Origin: Lineus longissimus
Lineage: Eukaryota; Nemertea; Pilidiophora; Heteronemertea; Lineidae
DNA length: 64,000 nt
Reading direction: 5' to 3'
NCBI RefSeq assembly: GCF_910592395.1
Contig: NC_088318.1
Span: 9,546,349 to 9,610,348 of the forward strand
The notes beneath the pieces were generated by a model that saw nothing but the letters and a program-made list of their open reading frames with translations, was not told the origin of the DNA and did no database searches. This document shows, one piece after another, positions 1-12,600 of this stretch; within the stretch, counting starts at the first letter, position 1, and each line of letters opens with the position of its first letter. A program made the translations under genes and the position numbers.

Positions 1-400
1 CCTAGTGTAGGGGAGCTTTCCTATAGATGTGTGACCTGACACAATATCCAACATGGCTGCCAGGCTGCCATCTTTCCTTTACACCCCATAACTTCAAAAC
101 CAGTTTAATGACAGGCCTGTGGACACTGGTGCCCACAGAGCGGGGGCATACGTTTCGATTAGCCTTGATCACGTTATATCTAGTTTATACAGGAGTTTGA
201 TGAGGCGGATTCTAGAATATGAAAATGTGGCTCGGAAAAGACATTAATTCATGAGAGAAAGTGCTGGGAAGAGCAACAAAGAAGATTTGTGGCTTTGACA
301 AATTCTATTAAGAAAGACTCTGACATCTAAATGTCTAAAGTCAGACCAACTCTCACTGGAAGTCTTTCACTATTGAAATTGACTTTACAATTAACTTCAG
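1..400. repeat. BOP1 intron with end of an R5-type repeat
   Basis: Bases about 30-150 (a GGCTGCCAGGCTGCCATC stretch, then ...GACAGGCCTGTGGACACTGG ... GGGGCATAC) match the end of the repeat at 53216-53640. Bases 150-400 are intron leading to the exon acceptor; nothing else is seen. Confidence 0.65.
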
Positions 401-550
401 GACCATCTATTTGCGGATGCAGCCATTGCTGATGTAGACAGTTATTCCAACTCTGATTCTGACAGCACTGATTCCGAAGAAAGTGTTTATTCTGGCCTCG
501 AAGAAGAAGAAAATAGTGAAGAAGATGAGGAGGAAGATGATTCTGATGAG
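401..550 (+). CDS. BOP1: BOP1 exon 1 in window (acidic N-terminal region)
   Basis: Follows acceptor ...ttaacttcag and ends at donor gag|gtgaag, 50 codons in phase 0. It encodes a Ser/Asp/Glu-rich stretch containing [14 protein letters not shown], the SEESV.SGLE signature of the BOP1 N terminus. The initiating exon is not in the window. Confidence 0.88.
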
Positions 551-3500
551 GTGAAGTTTTATGTTTATGAGTATGAATCCCCCCCCCCCCCCTACTCTAC
601 CCCCACTCTGGTACCTGGTTGGGCCACATGCTTGTGCCATTTTCAGCAGAGAGAGAAAACCCAAGCTAAGATTTAGAAAAAGTGGTATTTTCTCCTTTTG
701 TTTGACAATGGCAGGGAACCGTTTTGCAGCTCAGTGGGAACGGTAGGGGGCAGCCCCCGGCTGCAGCCTTCTATATATGCCTAGAATAAGATGTAATCTC
801 TAATTGGCAGTTCTAATTGTAAAAAATAGCAGATCTCCTCGAAAATCGAGCTGTGATAATAAATGTTTGCTCTTTTTCCTCAGGACTTGTCGCTGATGAG
901 TGAAAACTCCTTAGATAATGATTCAGCTGTCATTCAACCAGCACCTATCATTGAGAAGGGAAAGCAATCGATGGGCTTGGACAATCAACCTTCCACTTCT
1001 CAGGATGGAAATAGTAATGTGGTATATCCTGATGAATATGAGTTTGATTCTTCAGATGAAGAGGTGGGTATTTCAGAGCTCCAATGAACATTATCAGTGA
1101 CCTAAAATAAATCTGATTAGTTTAACACTGTAGTGGAATATTTTTATTGTGCCTTTGCTTGTAGCTGGTACAAGGCCATTACCTTCTAGATATATGGATT
1201 TGATATAACAAAACAAGGCAATACCAGACAAAACAACTCAAAACCTTGTCATTTATCAACTCCAAAGAGTGTAGTTTCTGTGCATGTAATCTTCCTAAAC
1301 AGACAAACATAACTAGCGGACTAAAGGATTGTGAAGATTGCCAAGCATTCTCGCATCCAGTTCAATCATCTATACTGACAACACTTGTTGCTGCTATCCA
1401 ACGCACCATCTTGATTGTTTTAACCTGGATATGCGTTTGCCCACCTGCATGCTATAATAGGACCCTCTCAGTTTTCAATAAACAGTGTCAGGTGTGTAGA
1501 CGATACTGATGATGTATGTATAATTGTGTCCAACTTATGTTGAAACCAAAATTGTAAACATGTCCACTAAAGAGTCAATCAGCAATGCTTTAAATCATTC
1601 ACCCCAGACCCTCAAGTATTTCATACCTTATCTGTGTTGTGAAAAGCCAGGAATTAAGTAAATACAATGGGTGATTTCAAAGTTGGTTTTGGTTTTAGTG
1701 TTGGGTGTTGGTGTCAGTTTTATTCTTAAATTCTATCCCTAAAAACCTATGTCTTGATAAGACCAATTCGAGGTTTTAGTTTAACACCAACACATGGTTT
1801 TATCTAAACACCTAAAACCTGGGGTGAAACTAAGAAGACGTTTTATTTAGCAGGTAAAACTGACACCAAGATGGCATGTTGTTGTTGTTACTGTTGTTTC
1901 CCTATTGTAACCGCTTCCGATCTTGCCTGACAAGAATTTTAGCAGACGCCTCAAATAAAAAGTGTCAAAACATTGAAAACATTTGTCAGAAATACAAATT
2001 TGGTCGTCTTCTTTCACGTCCATCATCATTCCCATCAGTGTTCAAAATACCAGCAACTACTCCTTGAAATGGTAGGAACAACATGATTTTTTTCCCTTCT
2101 TAACACCAACACTAACTTTGAAATCCAGTCGGTGTTAATGCCTAAGGTGTTAGTTTTATTGGTAGTACAAAATGCACTACAAATCTTCCAAATGTAACAC
2201 TGAGCTGGGATTAAGATCAGACCTTGGTGTTCCTCTTGGTTTCAGTGTGAAACTAAAACCTAATTTGAATTAGGATAATGCTAAATCTGAGTGTCAAAAC
2301 TAACACCAGAACTGATTTCATTTCTGGTGTTGTGGAGGGTTTTAGTTTTAGTCCCGGTGTTAGTTTTTGACACTAAAACCATCCCTTAGTTTTAAGCTAA
2401 AACCAGACATAATGCTAAAACTAACAAACACCGACTTTGAAATAGGATTAAACTTAAACCCACTTCATTTCAATTATGGTTTAATCAAAGGTTTTAGTGT
2501 TCCATTTACTTTTAAAACTAAATCTAAAAACTGACATAAGTCGTAGTTCCACCTATTATAAAACCCCGTGTTTTTTGAAGACCCGTGTCTTCGCCGTGTG
2601 TCGAAAAACCCGGGGCGCACTTACACCTATCAGTGGTGTTAGATAATGGTTAATAGCCCCGGCGACAGGTGCGCTGTAGGTAGGGAGCTCTCCTCGGTTT
2701 CTTTCCCGTTGGAGGGGAATTTCGCATGCGCAATACCGAGGCAACTACACCGCGCCATCTGTCGCCGGATCTTCGAACTTGCAATTGCCGTGTCGAAATT
2801 AGCCCCCGATTAGCCCCATCGAGCTCGATGGGGCTAATAGACACGGGGATTTGACACACGGGTCTATTTAGACATGGCAATTCATAGGTGTAAGCGCAAA
2901 AGACACGGGGATTTTATAGGTGGAAGTACGACTCTTGAAATCACCCAATGTAGATGGCAGACTTCAGACTCGCGGAGTCTGTTTGGATTCTCTGTTTTTT
3001 GGGGATTACTTTTGTGGAAGGCTGGTACGATGTTCTGTGAGCTTAAAGGCCTGTTGCTTGGGAAGTGTTCTTGTCATAATTGAATTTGGTTTCGTCAAGA
3101 CCAGGGTGACCAGCGACCGGCATGGCCTGCTCCACTCAGTCTCGGAGTACTCCAAGGCTCTGCATATGATATGTATATGTGCATCGTTGCTCTAGTGCCG
3201 TGGATCGTTGTTGAGGTACACATTTCATTCAGTTTATAAGGTGCTTTATATACAGCCGAAATACAACATTATTTTCGAGATATTATTTTCTCAAATACTC
3301 TCATATTTTATCGAGATTTTGATATTCGCTGTTCAGGACACCCCGCCGATCAAACTGAACATCGGGCATACCTTGAAAATGGCAGGGTCCACGGACAAAC
3401 AATTGACAACAAAGTGCTTGTGTAAATGGGTGCGTGCCAAGTGCCCGAGCACACCCGTTTATTCTGTATAAACGAAGCGCCTAAACCCTGATTGGACAAT

Positions 3501-6500
3501 TGGTAATAAACAACTCGAAGAACCTAGTTGCATAGGTCATGGTCGAAGGTTCAAGGTTGTAAGAGTAGACAGCATTCCCAACATTCGCTGACTGCGTAAA
3601 ATGGCAAGAAAACACAGGAAATGGTGGGAAATAATTGCGACTGAAAATTGCAAAATACGACCACGTTTTCGAGGTGCTCCTCGGTGAGAAAGTGAACTTT
3701 GGTCCCTATGAGTGTATTTAATCTGTTCTAAACAATATATAATGACTGTTTCTTATGTCTGTGTCAACTAATCAATGAATCAAGAGTGTTTTTGAAACAT
3801 TTACGCCATTGTTATTGCATGCCGGGAGTTTTAAACTTCTTATAGGAGGAGTACTACAGTTATTGCAATGAGCTGTTCCTTCCTGAATTGATGTGTTTTG
3901 TTTTTGGCCTTCAAAGAAGCTTAGGGGTTGGGGCAATACAGTGCCGTGCATAAGGGCCAAGTAAACCCTTACAAGTGTTTTGCTTACTTTGCCGGACTTG
4001 CCACACCTGCAACTCTCCAGAGTCTGGGAGTCTTGTTTAGCTCAAAATTTCGCAGAAGACCAGTTTGTAATAAAACCTTAGCGACCAAGTACAATTACAC
4101 AGCCAACCCAAGGAATTCACGAATTACACCAGGCCCCCATTTTCCAGGATATTGTCTACAACGCCAAACTCTAGTTCCTGTTGGATTCAATTTCAGGACA
4201 TCAGAAATACAGTTGGTAACATTCCGATGGGGTGGTATAGAGAATATGGCCACATTGGTTATGACTGGGAAGGACGAAAACTGATCCCTCCAAAAACTGG
4301 TGATGAACTGGACGAATTCTTGGACAAAATGGAAAACCCGGAGTATTGGTAAGCTAACAAGTAGTAGTTGCTAACTAGTAATTATCCTTAAGGACGTTAT
4401 CTCTTTCAGTTAAACCCATTAAAATGTTCATGTTAAGACTTAACATTTCAGTTAAACCTAATGTTGCTTTGAACAACCCTATACTGTACCAGTACTGTTT
4501 TGCCAACTAAACTTATTAAGACTGCCCACCATGTATGTGTTACAGGTTTTAGTGCAAGGTCTGAAATGGGCAAAACGGGAAATAAGTGTTTTAAGTCGAG
4601 CGAACCAACTCAGATGTCACTTCTTTGACATTTTATTGGCAGACGCTTAAAAAACGCTTCAAATCTGCGCACGCATCCAAACCAGCGCGTGCGAACCTGC
4701 GCACGCATCCAAATTTGATCATACCGGATTTAAAGGGAAACTGCATTCATAAAAAGTTGGGCCCCCGCTGCACAATGCCACATATGTGGGCAGTCTTCCT
4801 TGTTTTCACTGATATTCTCTGTTTCTCTGGATTAGGCCTCTGTTTTTGCCTCACCGTAGAGGAGTCTATACAATACCGCTGTGTCCGTTTGTCAGTCGTC
4901 CATCGGGCCGTTTGTCAGTCGTCCATCAACAATGGAGGCACGTTTGTTTACTGTTGAGTCTAGGAAATTGAAACTTGGTGTGTGGATGTCTAATGACAAC
5001 ATGACTTGACACACAAAAATCATCGCCATTTGACGTACTTTCTAGGCTCCACGCGGCCATCTTTGAAATGCTTATGTAAACCTTTTGTTAATATGTTATG
5101 AACACTTATAGGTAGAACCATGAAATTTTTACTGTCAATACTTCTAATGAGACTACATGACATAATTAATACACAGGTTTTTGAAGGTTACAGAAGGTCG
5201 CAGAGATCAAACTCTAAAATTTTAGCAATGATGGTATGTTTGTCATTAATTGTCCTCGACATCATATTTGATATGTAGACACCTATTGGGCGTCTGAACA
5301 TATTAACAAAAACTTAGGTCGATGTGACCTACTTTGTAAGTAGGACTGGTCATAAAACCCCCTCAATGTCGTTCATATATCAAGACACCTTCACTGTGTG
5401 ATCTTCAAATATGTGCATCATTGATTGATAGATCAAGATTAATGTAGTGCTTATAACATTTTGACCGTGACCTTTCTTCCAAGGTCAGAAAGGTCAAACT
5501 CCTAAAATTTTACTGTAGGTGGTGCATTTCACTACTTTTTGTCACAGATTCTTCAAATTGGGCATCTGTACAAGTGGACCCCATTTAGGTCAAATGTGAC
5601 CTAATTGTGATACATTTTAGTTGTCAAGTTCTTAGAGGTCAAACTCTAAAAGTGTCATTAATAGTAGTAGTAGGAAAATGACAGTTCTGGGCCACCCCTG
5701 CATTTAGTCATGACAGTTCTGGACCAAAACACAATTTCAGGTCAAGATCTTCAGGTTGATCTTGACCATATTTTCCCAAAATTTGAATTTTCCCAAAAAA
5801 TATTCAGATTTCCAACAAACAAAAAAATGTCCCAACAATTTTTTTGGCAGAATGCGCATGCGCGAGACTACTCAGAAATGGAGTGTGGGCACCGGGGACA
5901 AGCTGACCGTTCAGAATTAACTGCTCCGAGTTGGAGGACGTGCCATCCTCCAACTGCAATGTAAATATGTATTCACACGAATAAATATTGAAATGGGTTA
6001 AAGAAAATATATTGTATGTAAAAAGCCCAATATTAGTTTAAATTCCTCGTCGAATATGTGTCCGTCTTTCAGCGCGTCGCTGACATGACCTGCTATGGTG
6101 TTTAGTTTCGATTCGGCCACCTTCACTATCTGGCAATGTTTCTTGGCCTTGTGTGGCAACCTTTGGATGATAAACTTACCCATTCCTCCGAGAACGCCCA
6201 AGACGGCTGAAATCGGTTGGACACCACGGCAGTGATGGCACCCAATGACTGCAATGGCAAGACTAGACGTGAGCAGCACTGAGTCTACTCCATCCACCGC
6301 GTCGAGAGCTCGCTTAAATTTTTGTGAAGTCCCAGTCAAGTATCTCTCTCGGTCTCCAAAGTTTTCTGGAGCTCGCATATTTTATGAAGTCTAAAGTCAT
6401 GACCACGAGGTGGTGCTGTCGGTTTTAGATGTGGATATAGTTTTGTTTCGCCTTCCATTTTTATGTTGAGTGCAAAAATATTACGCCAACAGGCCTTTCT

Positions 6501-6619
6501 ATTACGTGGAGACCTCTACACCCTGTATTTTTTTAGCCTATTTTGGGGGACATGTTTCTTTGCTTTTTAGCTCACCTCTTAGCAGAGGTGAGCTTATCCC
6601 ATACCGTGGCGTCCGTCGT

Positions 6620-6660
<41 letters not shown>

Positions 6661-9600
6661 CGTCGTCCGTTAGCAGGGCACGTTTCGTAACTGTTAGAGC
6701 TATTGAGTTGAAACTTGGTACACATGTACCCTTATGTAAGGACACCTGGGAGACCAAGTTTCGGTCCGATTCGTTTCATGGTTTGGCCACCAGGGGGCCA
6801 AACGTTAAAAGTGAAAATATGCAATATCTCCCTTAATAGTAGTCGGGAAATTTTGAAAAAAATATGGTAGGTACTTCTAGCAAAGGTGCATCATATGTCC
6901 TCCGGGTTTTTGATTTGACCTCCTTTTCAAGGTCACAGAGGTCAAATGGTGTAAATTGGCCGTTAGGATGTAACGATGGCACGTTTCTAAACTGCAATGA
7001 CTATTGATACCAAATTTGGTACACATTTACCCCTTAGTCAGGTAATCTCAGGGAACGAAGTTTGGTCCAATATGATTCACCACTTGACCACCAGGGGGCA
7101 AAATCCAAAAACCTTAAAAATGTGATTATTCCTTAACTTCTTGCCCGATTGCCACCAATTTGATATCATGGGTACATCTAACCACCATACAGTATATGTC
7201 ACACAGGTTTTTAATTTGACCTTCTTGTCAAGGTCACAGAGGTCAAATGGCCTAAATTCGCCGTCAGGCCGTAACTATGGCACGTTTCTTAACTGCAATG
7301 ACTATTGATCACAAATTAAGTACACATGTACCCCTTGGTCAGGTGATCTCAGGTACCGAAGTTTGTTGCAATCTGATTTGCCGTTTGGCCTCCAGGGAGA
7401 GGGCCAAATCCTAAATTCTTCAAAATGCCATTATTCCTAGTAATGACTTGCCCGATTGGCACCAATTTTATATCATAGGTACATCTAATTCTAACAACCA
7501 TTCAATGTGTCACCCGGGTCTTCTTTGATTTGACCTACTTTTCAAGGTCACAGAGGTCGAATGTACTGTAAATTGGCCATTTTGGGGAAATTGTAATTGC
7601 TTGGACCTACATCAAACCTAACACTACATGACACAAGACCATGCTCTTTATCCATCTTTCCTCCACATGAGGTGAGCACAATGGCCCTGGCCATTTCATT
7701 AGCTTAATTTGGGGACATTTCATCGCGCCAATTTGCCTGAACAGCGACGTCATAAATCAAAGTTAGTCACTGATATCACCACATACACCTGAAAAATCAT
7801 AATTTTAGGGTAAAACTATAAAATTAGGCCATTTGGATGAGATCTGGTTATGTTAGGGGTCAAAAAACGCTTCAGGGGGTCATATTATTTTTTTAAAAAA
7901 GAAGAAAAAAAAGACCTAATTTGGGGACATCCTTTACGGCCTACACCGTTATACAGTGAAGGAATCATGTAACTGAGAGGCCTGGCTAACAATCGAGTTC
8001 AACGAGGACAGCCACAATGGTTGACCTGGCTGTAATAACTTTATAACCCGGTTTAAAATTGATGACATATCACCCTCCTCTAATTCTATTGCCGGATCAA
8101 AGTCTGTTACTGCAGAATGATGAATGATTGTCTTTAGTTGTGTAACTGCTGGTAAGTTTATTTTCCCCTTGTTATTGCCATTCACAGCGACATTTATCAC
8201 AACTGTTTTGTCATTAGAATCACTAGACAACTAGACAAACTCACTAGCCAAATATCTAACATGTTTGATTTTTGACGTGTGTCGCCGCGTTTGAACGCAA
8301 GAAGAAGCCAGGTGTGCTAAGGATGGCCGCCTGACTTAGCGTCAGCGGCGAGGCTATGGCCAATCAGCTTGTGTCTTGATGTCATATGATTTCAAAATGG
8401 CAGCCTAAAGTGGCGGAAAAGACGCTAGTACTGGACGCCAATTCTGGGCAGGTGTGCTCTGACCGGGATCCACTGGCTGCCAACTTTGGCGTCGATAGGC
8501 GTCAGCCGAAAGCTTCTTGTCGCCAAAGTTGGCAGCTAGTGTGCTGTGGGCTTTAGCATCACCCCATGGTTATAACAGATTTAACTTACTTTAGAATCTC
8601 TTTTTCCACTATACAGGTTCATTTTTGGCTCACCGTAGCAGAGCTGCCAACCCCTACGGATTGTCCGTAGTTTACTACGGTATTTCGCAGAAATTTCAAA
8701 TCTACGGAAACTACGGATGCCCCTCGAAAAACTACGGATTTTAAAAAAAGAATAATTTTTTTCGTCCCGCCACTTTTTTGCGACGAGCCCTGTTCTTCGC
8801 AACACTCTGTGTGAGTCTTGCGCGACACGGTTTATATGCATGTTCTACTGTACGCAGTCTACGTGCATGCTGCAGTACAAAAACCGTGTTTGTCAGTGCG
8901 CAAGCATACCTTCCATACAACATGGCGGCTTCCGCGGGCAATGGGAGAAAGCGGCCCGTTTCAAATGAAAACGACAAAGAAGATGGCAATTCGAAGAAGA
9001 AAAGTGTACAAGTTGTCGTCCAATTTATACTGAAAAGTGGCCAGTATTGCTGCCATCAAATTTGGGCCCACAGTATGCACGTTGTATGGTTTGCGAGTCG
9101 GATTTTAAAGTGTCACATGGTGGGCGTGACGACTGTAAGAGGCATGTTGAGCCTTGAGGGTACCAGACACGCAGCAAGGCTAAGGGCAAAGGAGGGCACT
9201 CGCACGTTATACAATTTTTTCCCAGGGGGACAACTTCCACCTGCTGTAGTTGCTCGAAACAATCTTGCTAAGAAAACTATCAGTGCAGAAACACAGTTCG
9301 TTGGGTTCATTGTTGAACATAATCTTGCAATGTCTGTGGCTGACCATGCCACACAATTATTCCCCAAGATGTTCCCTGATTCGGAGATAGCAAAGAACTT
9401 TGCAGCTGAGAGAACAAAATGTTCCCACATTGTTGATGTCCTTGCTGCAGAAACTGTTGAGGACATTGAATGCAGAATCCCCCCCCCCCCTGGCTTCGTC
9501 GACAGTGCACTGTGCACAGAAAAAGGGTGTTTTAACCAAACCTGAGGACTACTGAAGGACACCCTGAAACTACTGAAAAATCTGGAATTTTGTTAGAATA

Positions 9601-12600
9601 CTACTGAAGGAGAAAATCTGGGGTTGGCAGCTCTGCCGTAGGGGAGTCTTCGTCCCTCGTCATCGTCGTCTGTATCCTGTTTCAAAAACAGTAGCACGTT
9701 TCTTAACCACTGGGGCTATGAACTTGAAACTTTGTGCACAGGACCCCCCAGGTCAGGTGACCTGTGACAATTAATTTCGGTCCGATGTGATTCTTGACTT
9801 GGCCACCAGGGGCCCAAAATTAAAAAAGGTAAAAGTGCAATATCTCACTTAATAGTGACTTGTTTTCAATTTTATCCTTATGGTCGGTACCTAGAGCAAG
9901 GATACATCACATATCCTATGGGTTTTTGATTTGACCTAATTTTCAAGGTCACAGAGGTCAAATGGTGTGAATTGGCTCTTTGTGTGTAACTATGACACGT
10001 TTCTTAACCACTAAAGCTATGAACTTTAAACTTGGTACACAATACCCCCCTAGGTCAGATGACCTATGACACTGATTTTCGGTCCGGTCAGATTCTTAAC
10101 TTGGCCACCAGGGAGCCAAAACCAAAAATTTGAATAGTGCCATATCGCGCTTATTACTGATTTGTTTTTGATAAAAATGTTATTAGGTACTCCTAGCAGG
10201 AATACATCACATGTTGTACGGGTTTTTGATTTGACTTACTTTTCAAGGTTCAAAATTTCACAGTTGAGTGGCACGCTTCTTCACTATTTGATATAGACAG
10301 GGTAAAATCTTTTTTCCAGGTCCGGTCAAGCATGGGGGTATTATTAAGATATTATTACCTTAATAATACCTCCATGCGGGAATTGGGTCAAACACTTTCT
10401 AATATTTGAACTTGAATTTATTTGTACCCTTTGCAGGAGAACAGTCAAGGACAAAAGTACTGGTCAGAATGTTATCCTCTCAAAGGAAGACGTGGAGACT
10501 ATCCAGAGAATCAGAAAGGGCAAATATACTGATACCAGCTATGATCCACATGAGGTGAGTTTTCAATAGTTCATGTAAAAATATCTTTTTGATATTCGCA
10601 GCAGTCATTTGGTGTTGTGAAGATGGCTGGCATCTAAATGTAGTCATAAAATTAGTTACAAAGGAAGTGCCTTTTTGGCTCACGGTAGGGCAGTCTATAC
10701 AATACCACAGTGTTTGGCTTCCGTTGTCATCTACAGTACAACCTCTCTATTGCGGACACCCATGGGACTGGGCCCAGGTGTCCGCAATAGAGAGGTGTCC
10801 GCAATAGAGAGGTTATGCCAAATCGTCCGATAGGTGGATTTGAAGTTCCCGCCTTGCAGGTCTTGGTTTTCACTGTGTCGACATCTAGCGTAGAAACTTT
10901 AAACCTGTTGGCTGATCGGTATTTGCTTGTGATGTTGCGTTGAATGACGTGAGCTACTTTGGAACTCAGAGCGTGAATAATCTCTCTAGTAAAAGGTGCC
11001 CCTTTTATTGCAAAATCTCCTCGACATGTCATAATGTGTGAAAAAACACCATAATTTCTGTCCATCAGCCACCTTTGATAAATAATTATTTTTTTCTAAT
11101 TTCTCTACTAACGCATATTCGCCGCAACACTGACAAAACCGCGTGGATTTATGAGTGTCCGTAGACACAAAAGGCCTATGTGATTAGTTGAAAAGATGAG
11201 TAAACAAATGCCACGGCTTAATTAGGATACAAAAACACAATGCCAATGCCGCGGCTTAATTAGGATACAAAAACACAATGCCATGGGGTAATTACGTTGA
11301 TTAATTGCGCGAATATCACACCTGTCGGGCCTACTTGACTCTCCAAGCGCAAGTGGGAAGCCATTGTTTTTGCCTACTGTCCGTAATTGGGAGGGAATTG
11401 GACCAAAAATTGGCTATCGCCCTGTCCGCAATTCGGAATAGAGAGGTGTCCGCCGTACAGAGGTTTTTGTTATTGGAAATGACTTAGAAAAAATCGGGAC
11501 TGGCCGGACGTGTCCGTTATGTAGAGGTGTCCGCCTGGCAGAGGTGTCCGCTGAGGGAGGTTCTACTGTATATCTTGTTTCAAAAACAGTGGCACCTTTC
11601 TTAACCGCCAGGGCTATGAGCTTTGTATACAGGACCCCCCCCCCCCCAAATAAGGTGACCCTTGACACTGAGTTTTGGTCCGATCTGATTCTTGACTTTG
11701 CCAGCATGGGGCCTAAATTGGAAAGCTAAAGCTAAAGGCCCGTCTCCATTAGAGCGTTTTTGCGCTCGCCGAAAAACGACGCGTTTCTGCGCGTCGTTTT
11801 GCGCAGCGGTGGTAATTCTTGGAAGGGGTCTCCATTATCGCGTTTCTTAAGAGCGTTATTCGCGCGTATAAAAAGTGACATGGGCTTGGTCCGGGAACAT
11901 TCAGTCAAGCCTGGTTCATGGTGAGAGCCACAGTAAACTACAAAAATGCCCGCTTGGTCGTCTGATTCCTCAGATTCTGATATCGAGGTGTTAGCCCTTT
12001 ACCTTTATGACGGACGAAGGAAGAGGAAACGAAGACATCAGTACTGGGTGCATCCCATCTTGAAGGAAAGAGCAGTATATGGTGAATACCATCATCTTGT
12101 GAAGAAACTGTTTGGGTATGAGGACAAGTTTTTCCTGTACTTTCGAATGATGCCTGAACATTTCAACTTGCTTTTGGATAACGTAAAGGGCTACATAACG
12201 AAGGAATACACGGCATTCAGGAGGCCGATTGGACCTGAGGAACGACTAGCAATATGTTTGAGGTAAGAAAGTAATTTTCATCAAATTTTTAATCATTTGT
12301 TGTTCCATACAAACATTTCTGGAAGTTACATTAAATTTGGAGCATTCCAATTTGTCGAATTGCTTGATTGTTGTTGCATCTGGCCCATACCCATGCACGA
12401 ACCAACATTGGAGAAGCCAGTCGAGGTGGATGGGTTACCCTGGATATGCTGGGATGCTTGGTTGCCACTGCTCCCGTAGATTACATGCATTTCGGCCTCA
12501 TGCACTAAACCATGAATTTTGAACATGATGCTGGATCTAATTTGTGGCGGAAACTTTTTGATACTCGCAGTCATTGATTTCATAAAGTCAGAAATATTTT

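Larger units (their letters stand above)
8625..10320 (+). mobile_element. R3 repeat, copy b (interrupted)
   Basis: Starts TTGGCTCACCGTAG, is interrupted by the hAT-like element at 8639-9635, and resumes GGGGAGTCTTCGTC and core units with GGCCACCAGGGG motifs and AAGGTCACAGAGGTCA at 9945-9960. The 3' terminus is not seen. Confidence 0.7.

Noticed and set aside
6470-6836. ORFs with poly-Arg or poly-Ser runs across the GTC arrays (also 24455-24742, 38971-39316)
   Set aside because: They are translations of a microsatellite inside R1 and recur in every copy on both strands.
8778-9545. 255-residue ORF as an intact gene starting at 8778
   Set aside because: The recognisable protein starts at 8922 and needs two frame changes; the first 48 residues are subterminal repeat sequence.
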